64,000 nucleotides of DNA, taken from the NCBI RefSeq assembly GCF_910594005.1, contig NC_057817.1, forward strand, positions 27,815,001 through 27,879,000. Reading direction: 5' to 3'. The translations under genes and the position numbers were made by a program. Under the pieces are notes generated by a model that made no database searches, had not been told where the DNA came from, and was given only the letters and a program-made list of their open reading frames with translations. Source of the DNA: Cervus elaphus. Taxonomy: Eukaryota > Chordata > Mammalia > Artiodactyla > Cervidae. Each line of letters starts with the position of its first letter. Position 1 is the first letter of the stretch. Positions 43,395 through 55,299 of the stretch are shown in pieces.

Positions 43395-44330
43395 TTGGCC
43401 GAGAGGCCGAGGCAGTCCAGGGAGTGGGGGTCGAAGGCAGCTAGCGGACGGGGCGGGCCGGGCCTGCTGTTTTCCCCTTTGCCCTTCGACCCAGGAAGCC
43501 GCTCACACCCGGCGGACACGCTCGGCCGCCCTACTGCTCAGTCCCGGCCTCCCGCTTCGGGGACCGCTCCCCACCCGGCCCGGCCTCCACCCCCACCCCA
43601 ACTTCCCGCTCCAGCGGCCCAGGAGAGGCGGGGGCGGGCCTGAGAGTGGCGCAAGGACACTCCACACCAAGGGTCATTTGCGCTTTTTTCCCCTCGGTGG
43701 CTAATTTATTTTAGAGCTAGGGAGGAGAGGGGCGGGGCCAGGCCGGGCTGGTGGAGGGGAGGGGCCCGGCGAGCCTAGGGGAGATGGGGGCGGGGCGGGG
43801 GCGAGGAGGGGAGGGCGGGGAAGCGGCCGGGGGTGGGGAGGACCGGGGAAGGGGCGGGAGCTGGGGGAAGGGAGGGGCACTCGGGGAGGGGAGGAGCGGG
43901 GAAAGGGGAGGGGAGCAAAGGCCTGCGAGGGAGGGCGCTGGGGGCGGGCGAGGGGAGGCGGGGGTGGGGGTGGGGGTCCTGCCTGCGGGGGGAGCCGGGG
44001 CGGCCCCTTGTCCGGCCACCCCCACTGCCCAGTCCTGCTCCCGCCCGCGGCGGCCGCAGCAGCCGCAGCAGTAGCGGCTCCAGGATGGTGAGCGCCGCTG
44101 CCCCCCAGCCCCGGCCTGTCGCCCCCGGCCCGCGCCCCGGCCTCGGGGCCGGACGCCCCCTCAGGCCGCGCACACTCACCTAGGACCCGGCCGGGATGCC
44201 GAGGTACGAGGCCGCGGGCCCGGCGGGGGCAGGCACGGGAGCGCGCGGGCGGGCCGAGGTCAGGGGGTGGTGACCGTTCGGTCGGGGTGTCCGGAGCTTT
44301 GTCCGCGGGCGCGGGGCACTGCGAGGGCCG
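43395..44330 (+). promoter_or_regulatory. CpG island, inferred FIGNL2 promoter
   Basis: A strong CpG island with repeated GC boxes, a purine-rich G-tract zone at 43720-43990 (many possible G-quadruplexes) and no TATA box at a useful place. It ends in a good splice donor on the plus strand at 44087/44088. Identity as the FIGNL2 promoter rests on known gene order (FIGNL2 divergent from ANKRD33, about 35 kb apart in human) and is inference. Confidence 0.65.
43990..44087 (+). other. FIGNL2: Candidate first exon of FIGNL2 ending in ATG
   Basis: The 3' edge is the donor ATG|GTGAGC: ATG at 44085-44087, GT at 44088-44089. The ATG has A at -3. The exon start is arbitrary here, as the transcription start cannot be read. 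If the ATG is used, exon 1 would hold only the initiator codon and the rest of the AAA-ATPase-like protein would lie in a downstream exon. No such exon appears before 64000. FIGNL2 is a fidgetin-like member of the AAA ATPase family. Confidence 0.5.
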
Positions 44331-45589
44331 GAGAGGGCGGGGGCTGCGGGTCGCGGGGTTCAACGAGGAGGGGGTCGAAGGGCAAGGCCAGCGAGAGACC
44401 CGGGCGGGTGCGTGGGAGCTGAGGGTCACTTCCCGGGGGGAGGGGGCGGGCAGGGAAGGGGCTCTCCTCTCCGCCGCCGACGGGCACCCTCTTCGCCGCC
44501 CCCTTTGGTGCGGAGGCTGCAGCAGTAGCGAGCGGCAGGCTCTGGGGGGAGCCTGCGGGATTGGGGGGTGGGGACCCAGAATTTGCGGGTTCGGGTCCCA
44601 GAAGGATCCAGTGTCCAGAGCCCGAGGGCCGGCCCGAGGCCCCTCCCACTCCGTCAGGTCTTTGTCCAGCGGCCCCTGTGTGTGAGGGAGGGGGGTGGGG
44701 ACTGGGTTCCAGGCCCGGAGATTCCCCAGCATCGTGACGGGGCAGTGACAGGAGACTGAGGCCACTTGGGGCCCTGCGTCTCTCACGCCCACCCCCTGCC
44801 TTTCTTTTCTTCTGGTCCGGGAGAGCATAGCCCCCATCTCCGAGTCAGGGTGTTGCGGGAAGCCGCACTTACCTTTACCCCTGAGCTACAGGCTGCTAGG
44901 GAGAACCTCTAAGCTCCCGGCTCTCTCTCTAGAGCCCTTTAAACTTCCCCACTCCGAGAGCCCTCTCTTGGTCTACACAGAGATTCCCTTGCTAAGGACC
45001 CCGCTCTGTAGAGGGTCCTCCGTTAGGGTTGGGCACACAGTAGGTGCGCAGGAAATGTAGGCCTCCTCCTTGGGCCCCTCCAGTCCCGGTGGCCTCTTGG
45101 GCGGAGGAGGCCTGGGAAGGGGTCTGCGCGGGGGCGAGGGTAAGCGGCCTGGAGCCTGCGTCCAGCGGCAGCCAGGAGCCCGGAGCGGAGGGGTGGGTGG
45201 GCTGTTAAAGGGACGGTCACTAAATCAGGATTAGGCCGTGGGGCTGTCAGGCTGCCAGGCCCTGTCTCCATGGATACCTAATTTGGAGGAGAATAGAGGA
45301 CGGAAGAATGTTTGCGTTGTCGTCCGCCAGGGCTGCAGAGGCTAAGCGGACTCCAGCCCTCGGCCAGGCAGCAAGGAATGGGGACCCGGTTCGAACCCCA
45401 CTCTGGGCTGCGGCGGGGCGGGAGAACTTTTCGGTCTGGGGGCCCAGAGCCTTCCCTGAGGAGTTGCTGGAGTGGGCCAGGTGGTGCGGTGGTCCAAAGA
45501 ACTCTGACCGTGCACAGGGAGCCCAGACCCTCCCCGAGTCCAACCTGAACCCCGGTGCATCCTCCTGGGAACGGCCGGGCTGGGGTTCC
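44331..45589. other. GC-rich flank of the CpG island (inferred intron 1)
   Basis: GC-rich, non-repetitive. Very long proline- and arginine-rich open frames on the minus strand here are a consequence of composition and are not annotated. Confidence 0.5.
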
Positions 45590-45800
45590 TCAGAGCCCCC
45601 CTCCCGGAGCTCCTAGCCGGGAGCAAACGCCGCCCTCCGCTGCTCCGTAGGCGGGGAGGACGGACGCTGGGCGGCTGGAGGTTGAGCGCGGCGGGACCTA
45701 GGCGCGCGCGGGTACCCGGCGGCCGCCAGAGCCGCGGGGCAGGGGGCGGGGCGGACTTCCTGGGGTGGGCGAGAAAGGGGCGGGGCTTGCCTGCCGGCCT
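45590..45800. promoter_or_regulatory. Second CpG-rich patch downstream of the main island
   Basis: A compact run with many CpGs ('ggcgcgcgcgggtacccggc', 'ggcagggggcggggcggac'). It may be an alternative promoter or shore of the main island. No donor or acceptor stands out. Confidence 0.45.
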
Positions 45801-48244
45801 CGCTCCGCCGGGTGACAGGCCTCGTAAATCCCCTTCTCCCATTTTTAACGCCATTTCATTTATTTCCACTTGATTCCCTGGGAGTCCGCAGCAACCACCG
45901 CTGTAAGGAGCGACCCTTGTGCCCTCCCTGTAATGTCTTCTTGAGGAAAGTCCTCTTGGGCCAAAGGGAATTAGCTCTGTGGGGACAGTGGAGTGGCTCC
46001 TGGGAGAGGCCCAGTGACCTCCACTTTTCAGGGGGACCCCCCCCCATCTCAGGGGAAGAGGAGGGCTGAGAGACACATGGATGAGTTTGGTCTCCGAGGG
46101 CCTGCGGGGTTTTCTGGCCATGGTGTAAGGGTGGGCTGGGCTGAGGATGGGTGAGTGGACAAGTCCAGTGCTCCGCCTGGAACGGGGCAGGAGAGGGACC
46201 CGACCCTAGTGTAGTGTTCTCAGAGCCTTGCTCTCGGTCATCCATGGCCGCAGCTTTTTATGGAGCAAGAATCCCCTCCCCTCCCCTGCCTGGGCTGCCG
46301 CTTTATTGCAGAGACCTCAGACTCTCTCCACGCAATTTCACGCCTCTCTGCCTTTGCTCTTGCTGTTCCCTCAGCCAAATGCCTTCCCATTGTCCCTGTC
46401 TCTCCACAGCCTCCTCATTCTTCAAGGCCCGACTCGGATGCCACACTTCCCCCATGTAGCCTCCCCCAGAGCCCCCAGCTCCAGTCACTCACTCCTCCCT
46501 GCATGTTCTCCTAGCCCTGCACCTGTGCCTCCCGTCAGCCTCGGAGGCTGTGTTGGCACTAGGCTTTGCCTCACGGAGGCCAAGGATGTGGCGTATACTT
46601 CCTGGCGCCCCATCCCCACTGGGCTTGGCACTTTGTAGGTGCTCCATAAATATTTGTTGGTTGAATAAAAGGGTTTTTGTAAGGGCAGCCTGCAAACCAT
46701 GGCTTTCCAGGCAAATAGCTCTGTGCTGCTGGGTGGGTGGAGGTCCCTGGGTGGGTCTCTTCCTCCTCCTCCTGGCCAACCCTCCCCCACCCCCAAGTCC
46801 AGGAGGACTTTGCCCCTTCCTTTCCCCACAGACCAGCATTCTTTCTCTGCCATTATCATCCTGTTAAACAGAGAGGCCAGTCAGGATCCATATGGATCAC
46901 ATTAACAATTGCTTATTATCTGGGCCAGGACTGCCCCCACTCTCCACCCCCAGCTCCTACTGCTGCAGTTGCTGGACCCTTAGGAACCCAGCTTCCCCCT
47001 CCCCCACCATTGGTCAGCCAGGGATTGCAGGGGACAGGCTGATCTCCCTTACCCTCCCTGTGTCTTCTATTTAATTTGCTTCTTCTTGACTTGGCTGGCT
47101 CCTCTACCTGATTTAATGAAAACTAGTTTCCCCATGGGAGCATGGCTCAGTGAAGTTACAGGGTTGCTGAGGAGAGGGGTGGACCTGAGTTCAGATACAC
47201 CTGTGGTCCAAAACACTGAGAGCTTCTGCCTTCCAGTGAACGGAGGCTGTGGGCTGCGGTAGGCCCCAAAGGACTGACTGTGGGGTATACTGGTATATTT
47301 TGCCATCTCAGCCCTGAGCTGGCCCTGCTCCCTTTTGGGAGCTGGCAGGCTAGCAAGGAAGATGAAGACAGGAGAGACCCTGCGCAACTGTGTGGGTCCC
47401 CACCTTGTGTTTCAGTCGAAGAATCAAGAAATTCAAGAGTGGCTGCTGAGTTAGCTTTGAAGGATGAGGAGTGGAGTTTCTGTTTAAATGCATATAGCCC
47501 AAGATGGAATGGAAGGGATCTTCAAGATTACCAGGCTCCACCCCAACCAGGCCTGGGTTCATAACTTTTTTTGATTTACAGACCCCCTCAGAAGGACCAA
47601 CAAAAGCCATCCCCAGAAAAATCCATTTTTATCAGCTGACACCAGACTTTGCATTCTGCTTTAAAGGGCTCTTGGACCCCCTGAACCCCACGGGGTCTGT
47701 GCATCAAGAACCTCTTGCCCTAGTCCAGACCCCCCTGAAGGGCTGAGAGCAGAGTGAGGCCTAGAGCCCAGTATTCTTGCCCTTCACTCTGTGCTTTCTC
47801 CATGGCCTGAGGACAGGATGAGCCAAGAGACCAGGGGTATGGGATAGAACTGCTGGGCCCAACTTTGAGTGGGAAAGGTTCACCCTGCCTGGGTCAGGCT
47901 ATGGGCCAGTCATCTCATCTCTGAGTGTGTCACCTGGAGTGAGGAGATCCAGGGGTTAATTTGTTTCAGGACCCACTCATGCCAAGGATGAGTGACAAGA
48001 GAGTCCAGCTCTTCTTTGAGCATTCTCTTAAGTGTCTTGATGAATCATAGCTAACACATAGAACTTATGTGTATATCTTATTCGATATCTCATCAGTGAA
48101 TTACAACTAATTATGGCACTCTCCTTGTAAGCATTTTTGTGACAGTTAAATGAGGCAGGAGCCACAAGCCCTGAGCTCCAGTCTTGAAGGACTATGGGCC
48201 TGTGAGGGTCTGGTTAGAAATGCAGTGGACAGCGCTCAGGGCTA
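45801..48244. other. Unique DNA; possible regulatory block at 46850-46935
   Basis: Non-repetitive. Around 46855-46925 there is an AT-rich motif cluster, 'ccatatggatcacattaaca' followed by 'attgcttattatctgg', within GC-richer flanks, as often seen in developmental enhancers. No exon found. Confidence 0.35.
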
Positions 48245-48962
48245 TACAGACCTTTCTTGATTTATGATAGGGTTATGTCCTGATAAATGCATCATAAGTT
48301 GAAAATATTTATAGGTCAAAAACACATTTAATACACCTAACCTACTGAACAGGCTTCCCTGGTAGCTCAGATGGTAAAGAATCCACCTACAACGTGGGAG
48401 ACCTGGATTCGATCCCTGGGTTTGGAAGATCCCTTGGAGGAGGGCATGACAACCCTCCTTGCCTGGAGAATCCCATGGATAGAGGAGCCTGGTGGGCTAC
48501 AGTCCATGATGTTGTGAAGAGTTGGACATGACTGAGTGACAGCACAGCACAGCACAACCTACTGAACATCATAGCTTAGCCTGGCCGACCTTACAGGTGA
48601 TCAGGAATACTTACGTTAGCCTAAAGTTGGGCAAAATCATCTAACACAAAACCTACTTTATAATAGTGTTCAGTATCTCATGTTAGTTATTGCAGACTGT
48701 ACTGAAAGCGAAAAACAGAATGGCTTAATGGGTGCAAAATGGTTGTGAGTGTATCACTTGTTTACCCTTGTGATGGCATGACTGACTGGGAGCTGCACCT
48801 CATTGCCACTGTCTGGCATCACAGGAGAGGATCCTACTGTGTATCACTAGTCTGGGAAAATATCAACATCCACAATTCAAAGTGTGGTTTCTACTGGGTG
48901 AATAGCACAGCATTGTAAAGTCAAAAAGTTTTAAGTCAAACTATCATGGGTTGGGACTGTCT
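48245..48962 (+). mobile_element. Old non-autonomous DNA-transposon-like element
   Basis: The two ends are imperfect inverted repeats: 'ttgatttatgatagggttat' near 48257, against 'aagtcaaactatcatgggtt' near 48932. The interior 'gttgggcaaaatcatctaac' belongs to a known-looking ancient family that I cannot name securely. Interrupted by a Bov-tA at 48352-48555. Confidence 0.6.
48339..48568 (+). repeat. Bov-tA SINE with 13-bp target-site duplication
   Basis: Element 48352-48555. Exact direct repeats AACCTACTGAACA at 48339-48351 and 48556-48568. Tail '(cagca)n'. Confidence 0.95.
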
Positions 48963-49234
48963 TTGATTACTACTGATGTTGACATTTTCCTGCTTGAGCC
49001 AGTCAAGGAGAAGGGACTGCAGTGGAGCCACCTAGGTGCCTTGCTCTCTTTTCCTTTGTACTGAGAAGGCACGGACAGTCAGCCTTTGCAGTTCACCTTG
49101 GGGACTAGTGGTGAGGTGGACAGTTCTCAGTGAATGGGAGCATTAGTCAGTGGCTTCAATCCAGCCTCCATAGGCCCCATCCTCAATTTATGATGATCAT
49201 TCTTGCCTCCCACCCAAGGGGCCAACCCCTGGGT

Positions 49235-49682
49235 TGCAGTGATCCTGCCAGTCATGTCCGACTCTTTGCAACCCCATGTACTACAGTATGCCAGGCTTCC
49301 CTGTCTATCACCAGCTCCCAGAGCTTGCTCAAACTCACGTCCATCGAGTCAGTGATGCCATCCACTATCTCATCCTCTGTTGTCTCCTTCTCCTCCTGCC
49401 TTCAGTCTTTCCCAGCATCAGGGTCTTTCCCAATGAGTCAGTTCTTTAGGTGGCCAAAGTATTGGAGTTTCAGCTTCAGTATCAGTCCTTCCAATGAATA
49501 TTCAGGACTGATTTCCCTTAGGATTGACTGGTTTGATCTCCTTGCTGTCCAAGGGACTCTCAAGAGTCTTCTCCAACACCACCATTCAAAAGCATTAATT
49601 CTACGGTGCTCAGCCTTCTTTATGGCCCAACTCTCACATCCATACGTGACTATTGGCAAAACTATAGCTTTGACTAGACCCT
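49235..49682 (-). mobile_element. BovB LINE 3' end, antisense
   Basis: Same 3' region as the copy at 23478. The minus strand encodes 'WWCWRRLLRVPWTARRSNQ' and 'SPEYSLEGLILKLKLQYF'. 5'-truncated, no intact ORF. Confidence 0.9.
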
Positions 49683-50502
49683 GCCACTAGACAGGTCTAA
49701 TTGCATGGAGAAGTCACATACTCTGTGTCTCAACATCTTCATCTGCAGAAGGGGGATAAGAACACTGGCGAGTGAGCTTGTAGGTAATAGAGGCCTTGGT
49801 TTCACATAATGTGCTCTTTGTCTCTGAAGTACATGCCTACCTCTGGTGACCTTTTCAGTGACTCAGAACCCATGCAGGGAACCTCCTCCCAGCACAGGAG
49901 GAAGGAGAAAAAGAGGACATGTATGTGAAAGTTCTGGCCCAGGGCAGGGCTTGCCCTGGCCATCTTTGAAGTTCTCTCCAAAGCCGAGTTCAGGCAGTAG
50001 GGGGCTCAGGAGTGGGTGAGAGGAGAAGCAACTTGGCTACTACCTCTGGAGTCCCTCCAGCTCCCCTCACTGTCTGGAAGACCCAGGCCACCTGACCCCA
50101 GCCCGGTGCTGGGATTAGTCAATCGGGGATGGAGGGGAAGACGTGACAAAGAGACTACATTTTACTCTAACAAACCAGTGTCGAACACCTGCTGGGTCCT
50201 GGCACTGTGCCAGGTCCTGGGTGTATCTCAGCCAGGCTCCCAAGGGTGCCCAGCCACGGCCAGGATTCCTGGGCCCCTGAGACTCCACACACACTCGCCG
50301 TGCACCTGAGTGGAGCTATCATGCCTTGAATCTCCCGGAGCCACCCTCCGCTTCCTGTGCGGCCTGGGAGGAGCAGAGCACATCTGCAGGCAGCCCTGGC
50401 CCTGTTCGCTTTGCTGCAGGCCCCTGCGTGAAGCCCAGCCACACTCCCCATACACTCTGCAGGGCCCTGAGCCAGGCCTGAATACTTTATCCGAGTAGCC
50501 AT
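49683..50502. other. Unique DNA with small MIR remnants
   Basis: A MIR-like piece near 49700-49760 ('tctcaacatcttcatctgca') and a weak CTCF-like match, GCAGTAGGGGGCTC, at 49994-50007 (two deviations from consensus). No gene. Confidence 0.4.
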
Positions 50503-50740
50503 TCATCCAAGGCTTCCCTGGTGGCTCAGACAGTAAAGAATCTGCCTGCAACGCGGGAGACTCATGTTCGATCCCTGGATCAGGAAGATCCCCTGGAGAA
50601 GGGAATGTTAACCCACTCCAGTATTCTTGCCTGGAGAATTCCATGGACAGAGGAGCCTGGTGGGCTACGGTCGGTCCATGGGGTTGCAAAGAGTTGGACA
50701 CGACTGAGTGACTGTCACTCACTCAGTCTTTCATCCAGTG
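50503..50740 (+). repeat. Bov-tA SINE, sense
   Basis: 'cttccctggtggctcagaca', 'gatccctggatcaggaagat', 'ttggacacgactgagtgac'. A short direct repeat, TTCATCCA, flanks it. Confidence 0.92.
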
Positions 50741-52664
50741 AGCGTTATTTCTAACGTGGTCCCACTTTCAAGGAGATTATAAGACAGTCAGGGACCAGTG
50801 GGCAGGCCAAAGGACAGGCTGAGCTTTGAGAGCCACACTCCTGGTTTTCCCTGCATAGAAGGGAGCCACTGAGGGTGGTTGAGCTGGGAGTGGTGGACGG
50901 GCCTCAGGATGGGCTGAGGGGAGACTTGTGCAAGAGACTGGTTCCTTCACAGCAGGGCCTTGCATCATTGGCAGACTCCCCAAGAGACTTCTTTTCCCCA
51001 AGGGGGCCTTTCATAGGTGACAGAGGTGCTAATTTAGTGGGAATTAAGAAACTGGGAAAGTCCACCTGCTGCTGACTGGCCTACTGGGCCCTTGGATGCT
51101 TGAGAGTCTGGGGTGTTATCTTCTTCTTTCAAGCCAGCAGCGGAAAGAAACTAGTGAGATTTGGGTTATACTGAAAAATGACACCTCCCCACCTCATCAT
51201 GTTCTTCCACACCTACCCGGTCTGCCTGAAGGTTTCTGTCAGGGCAGAGGGGCTCCAGGGAACTCTGGCCATCAGGGGGTATCACTGCTCCCAGCCATCT
51301 CCTCAGAGAGACAGTAGCCACTGGTGGCCAGTGACACTCATCCCTTTATGAAGAGGCTCCTTTTCCAAGTAGACTTTGTCCTGTGTGGGATGGCCATTCT
51401 CCTATCTTTGTCTTCCACACTGTAGCCCTCTTCAGGCCAGAGTCTCGGGGCCTCAATCCCTTGTTGGGAGAGTGGAAACTGTCTCATAGGGGTAGGGTGG
51501 CCAAGAGTTCAGTTTCTGGACTTGCTGGGTTTGTAGTGTCTATTAGACATGTAAGTGGGAATGACCCAGAAAAACTGCAAAGGAGCCCATCAACCTGCCT
51601 GGAAGTGCCCCTCCCAATAGACAATTTCTCATGTTGAATGCCTCTACTGATGGGGAGCTCATCACTTTTAGAGAACCCACATGTTATCAGACAGCTAACA
51701 TTAAGCCCCAAATCTTTCATGGCAAATTCAACTTATTTGAGGATGGTGGGAAGGGGGACAGGTGGGGAGGGGCTGCACAGAGCTGCCACCCAGAGATGGC
51801 TCAGGTATTCAGAAATATTTGATCCCCAGAAGTCTCTCCCTCCGAGTAAACACTCCCCATTCCCTAGTCATGGTCTGCTGCAGCTCGCTGCCTCTCTGAT
51901 CCCTCTCCTTAGGGCTGTGACTATAACCAGGGTCTGGGGTCTCAGACCTGCAAGGACTTACTTGGTGCCAAAGTAAAGTATGGACAAGTTAACTGTGCCT
52001 CAGTTTCCTCCTCTGGGAGTTGTTGTGAGGATTACACCAGCTCCTGTGCTTCCAGCAGTGCCCGGCTCTTGTGTTGGGATCTCAAACTGGCACAGACAGG
52101 AGTTGCCGTGGCTGTCTGGTCTTTGCCTAGCACCGTCCCCCCACCCCAGCTCCTCTTTCTCTCTCTGTTCCTGTGGCCCTGCAGGTGTGGGGGCCACCCC
52201 CTTGAGGACAGCCCTGCCCACTCACACCCAGGTAGACCGGCCAGGCTGCATAGCTGGAGTTACTCAGCTTGGCTCCCCCAGGGCTGGGAAGGGAAAAGAA
52301 GCAGGCAGAGGCAGCCACTGGGGAATCCAGGGTGGGCTGCCTGGGCCTGCCCCCTTACCACTGCTGGCCAGGCCGGTGGGGGCATCTGCTCTCACCGACC
52401 CCTATGCAGGGGTGGGGAGGCTATATATGGGGCTCCGGAAGGTGGGGTCACCCAGACTTTAAAGCTTAAGCTTTTTGGAGATCACGTGCCACCCAAACTG
52501 ACTCAAGCCAACTTTGGATCCTAAACCAGGCTGTGGGGAGGAGGTGGGGTTTGAGAGGGGGGCCTTTGTCTGTTTGGCTAAGACCCGTGGTCCACGATCC
52601 CTGAGAAGTTCAGGAATGGAGCTGTATTCCAATGTTATTAGTTCCCTTTGTAGCTCCATGTTTT
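50741..52664. other. Unique DNA, no gene seen
   Basis: Non-repetitive apart from a MIR-like remnant near 51975-52030 ('aactgtgcctcagtttcctc'). No exon is supported. Confidence 0.45.
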
Positions 52665-52880
52665 TAAAAGTTCTACCCCCTACAGCTTTATTAAGGTGTA
52701 ATTGACAAAGTAGTCCTGTGTATCATTTTTTACAAATTGAAGTGTAATCGACATAGATCACTGTGTTAGTTTCAGGTATACGCATAATGATTTGATGTTT
52801 GTGTATATGAAGAGATGGTCACCACAATACGTCTAGCTAACATCTGTCACCATATGTAGTTACACCTTTTTTTCTCTTGT
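52665..52880 (-). mobile_element. L1M 3' UTR fragment, antisense
   Basis: 'ttattaaggtgtaattgaca', 'gttagtttcaggtatacgca', 'agatggtcaccacaatacgt' mark an old antisense L1 3' end. Confidence 0.75.
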
Positions 52881-55268
52881 GTATTTTTATCTTATGTATT
52901 GACAAGTAATTTTGAGAATAGGCCATGGGTTTACTAGGCTGCACAAGGGGCCTATGACTGAAAACTGGTCAAGAGGCCTGCCTGTAGACAGGAAAAGTAT
53001 GGCTCAGGATGAAGTTGGGTCTGGCACGGAGGGCTCTCAAGAGGGACCTTAAGGGGCATGTGGCTTATCTAGGCAATTTCCAAGTAGCACAAAGGACAGA
53101 AGAGACAGCAGGGTCTTGGGGCTCCCCCCTTTATTGGCAGAGGAGGAGTAGGTGAGAGGTGCCCCAGGATGCAGGGCAGCAGGGCCAGGGGTGAGGCTAG
53201 GACATCCAGGGAAGCTCTGGTCTGGGACTCAGGCCCCCCGCCCCCACAGTCATACCCAAGAGTGGAGAGCCAAGGGGCCTCACACAGCAGGGCAGAGCCC
53301 CCCTTCTCAGGAGGCCCAGCTGGGAGGCTGCAGTTCTCTCCAGGGGGTCCCTTGTTCCACTGGGTCCTTTTGGTGTCAGAGATCCTCCCCCACCCTGCCT
53401 TTTCCAGGCTGAAGTACTTGGCCAGCCCCCTTGGGATCCAAGTCCCAGAGTGCCTGGTATGTCGCCCCCATCCCTGGCCCTCTTCCAGGTAGTCCTGAAA
53501 GTACCACTCTTCTTCCATTGCCTTCATACTGGCCTGGGGGCATGCTGGGATATGCTGGGTCCTCTGTTTCACAGTGGAGGAAACAGAGAGGTTTAGACAC
53601 CTACCCCACATCTCTGAGGCTGACCCACTCCCCGAATCATCTGAGCCCCGAAGGAGGTGGGACTGTGACCTACAGATGGACCCCTGGGCTCAGAGACCCA
53701 CCCCCCTAGTCTCAGGTCAGTCCAGATACCTGAATAACTCAAGTCACTCATGAGACCAGGCTGCATTTGAGGGTCCCTGGAAGCAGCCAGTGAAGGTGAG
53801 AAAAGGAGAAAGAAGGGAAGGAGTGTGTTCTGCTGTCCAGTGGGCTTGCACCATAATCCCCTCCTAGCAGTCTGTTGGGGGTACTCAATGACGTCATGAA
53901 GATCAAGACCCCGGCCCAGGATGCAATGACCTCTGGAAGATAATAGCCTGACCCTCCAGCCCTGGAAAACACAGACATAGAGTGGGCCCTCCTTCCCTTT
54001 CTGTCCTGCCCCAGGGCCCAGGAGTTGAAGTCCACCCTAACCTGCTCCAGAGCAGCTCAAGTAGTGAGAAGGGCATGTGGTGGGGTGGACTGTGCTGTCC
54101 TTAAAGCAGTTATCAGCCCCAAAGATTCGCTTTTTTTGGCCTCCATGAAAACTCTATTTGCTCAATACGGTGCCTCACACAGACCTGGGAAGAAGCCCAT
54201 CGGCTTTGCTGACCTTCACTGAGGGGCAAGCAACTGATACCCTGGAACCTCCCAGAGCTGTAGGTGGTTTAAAAGAGGATGCCTATTAATCAGAACGATT
54301 TTCTGTTGCTGAAGTTTCAGGCAGCCTAAGTAAAGCAAACCAAACTGAGGCAGGCAGAGACAAACTGGGTTTTCTTTAGAGGAAGGGGCAAGGGTGATAA
54401 CTGGGCCAGTTCTCCCTACCTGGTGTCTCCAGGAAGATGAATTGGGGAAAGGAAACCAGTATCCCCTGCCCCGTGTTTCTGGATATCTCCCAGCCCGGGG
54501 AAGGGGTGAGATTATGTGGCTGGAAGGAAAGGTCTCTGAGCATCTCCCAGCAGCTCCAGCCGTCAGGAAGGTAAGAGAAAACATGATGGAGGCGCTGTCG
54601 GAAAGAAAGGGCTGGGTAGCAGAGCAGAGCTGGAAAAGTGATTAGTAGCTCTGTGATGAGGCTGAAATCAGCCCCAGCGGCCCCGGGGTAGCTCAGGAGA
54701 GAAAAAGAGCTGTCATTCATGGAAGGCAGACCTGAGAAGCTCCCCCAAAGGCAGCCAGAACCCAGGGGGTACAGGGTGGTCCCCAAGCCCTGGGGACAGA
54801 TGCCCTTCATGGAGCTGGGAGTAGGACTGAGTCTGCTACTCAGATAAAGCACTGGCTGCCCGTGTCCCTGGTCCTGCACCCCAGGACCTTCTGCAGGAGT
54901 GAGGCAAGCCCGGGAGCCATGCCCAACCTTCTAGGGGAGTAGATGGGCTGTTTGATCAGTGAGTGTGTAAATTGGGATTTTATGGATCGCTTATTCACTG
55001 CTGGAGCTGGGGCCCCCAAATTCCTCTGTGCCCCAGAATGCTTAATTTAGTCCTGAGCTTTCCCCTGGGAGAGGACGGAGGACAGCTCCCCACAGGCCCC
55101 CTCCCCTCCTGCTGTGTCTCCTCCCAAGGCCCCAGGCTTTGTCATTGCAGGTTGAGCGGTTCAAATGTGCTAATACACTCCCTGGGGGTCACTGGACAGT
55201 GGGACTTACCCTTCAGTGCTGTGATTGGCCAGAGAGACCATGGGAGGGAGGTTCATGGCAGCAGCTGG

Positions 55269-55270
<2 letters not shown>
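52881..55270. other. Unique DNA; photoreceptor-type motif pair near 54640-54672
   Basis: No gene seen. At 54640-54645 GATTAG (an OTX/CRX-like core) lies 15 bases from GCTGAAATCAGC at 54661-54672, a palindrome with two MAF/NRL-type half-sites. At 54962-55035 an AT-containing non-repeat stretch ('ttgggattttatggatcgct') may also be regulatory. Confidence 0.35.

Positions 55271-55299
<29 letters not shown>
55271..55299. repeat. (GT)n microsatellite
   Basis: About 14.5 uninterrupted GT units. Likely polymorphic. Confidence 0.95.

Noticed and set aside
43701..44837. Minus-strand open frame of 378 codons, rich in proline and arginine
   Set aside because: It lies antisense in a CpG island, has low complexity and no domain, and overlaps long frames in other registers. 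GC-rich DNA lacks stop codons, which explains it.
49994..50007. Second CTCF site
   Set aside because: Two of 14 positions deviate from consensus, including the start. Too weak to list as a feature in its own right.
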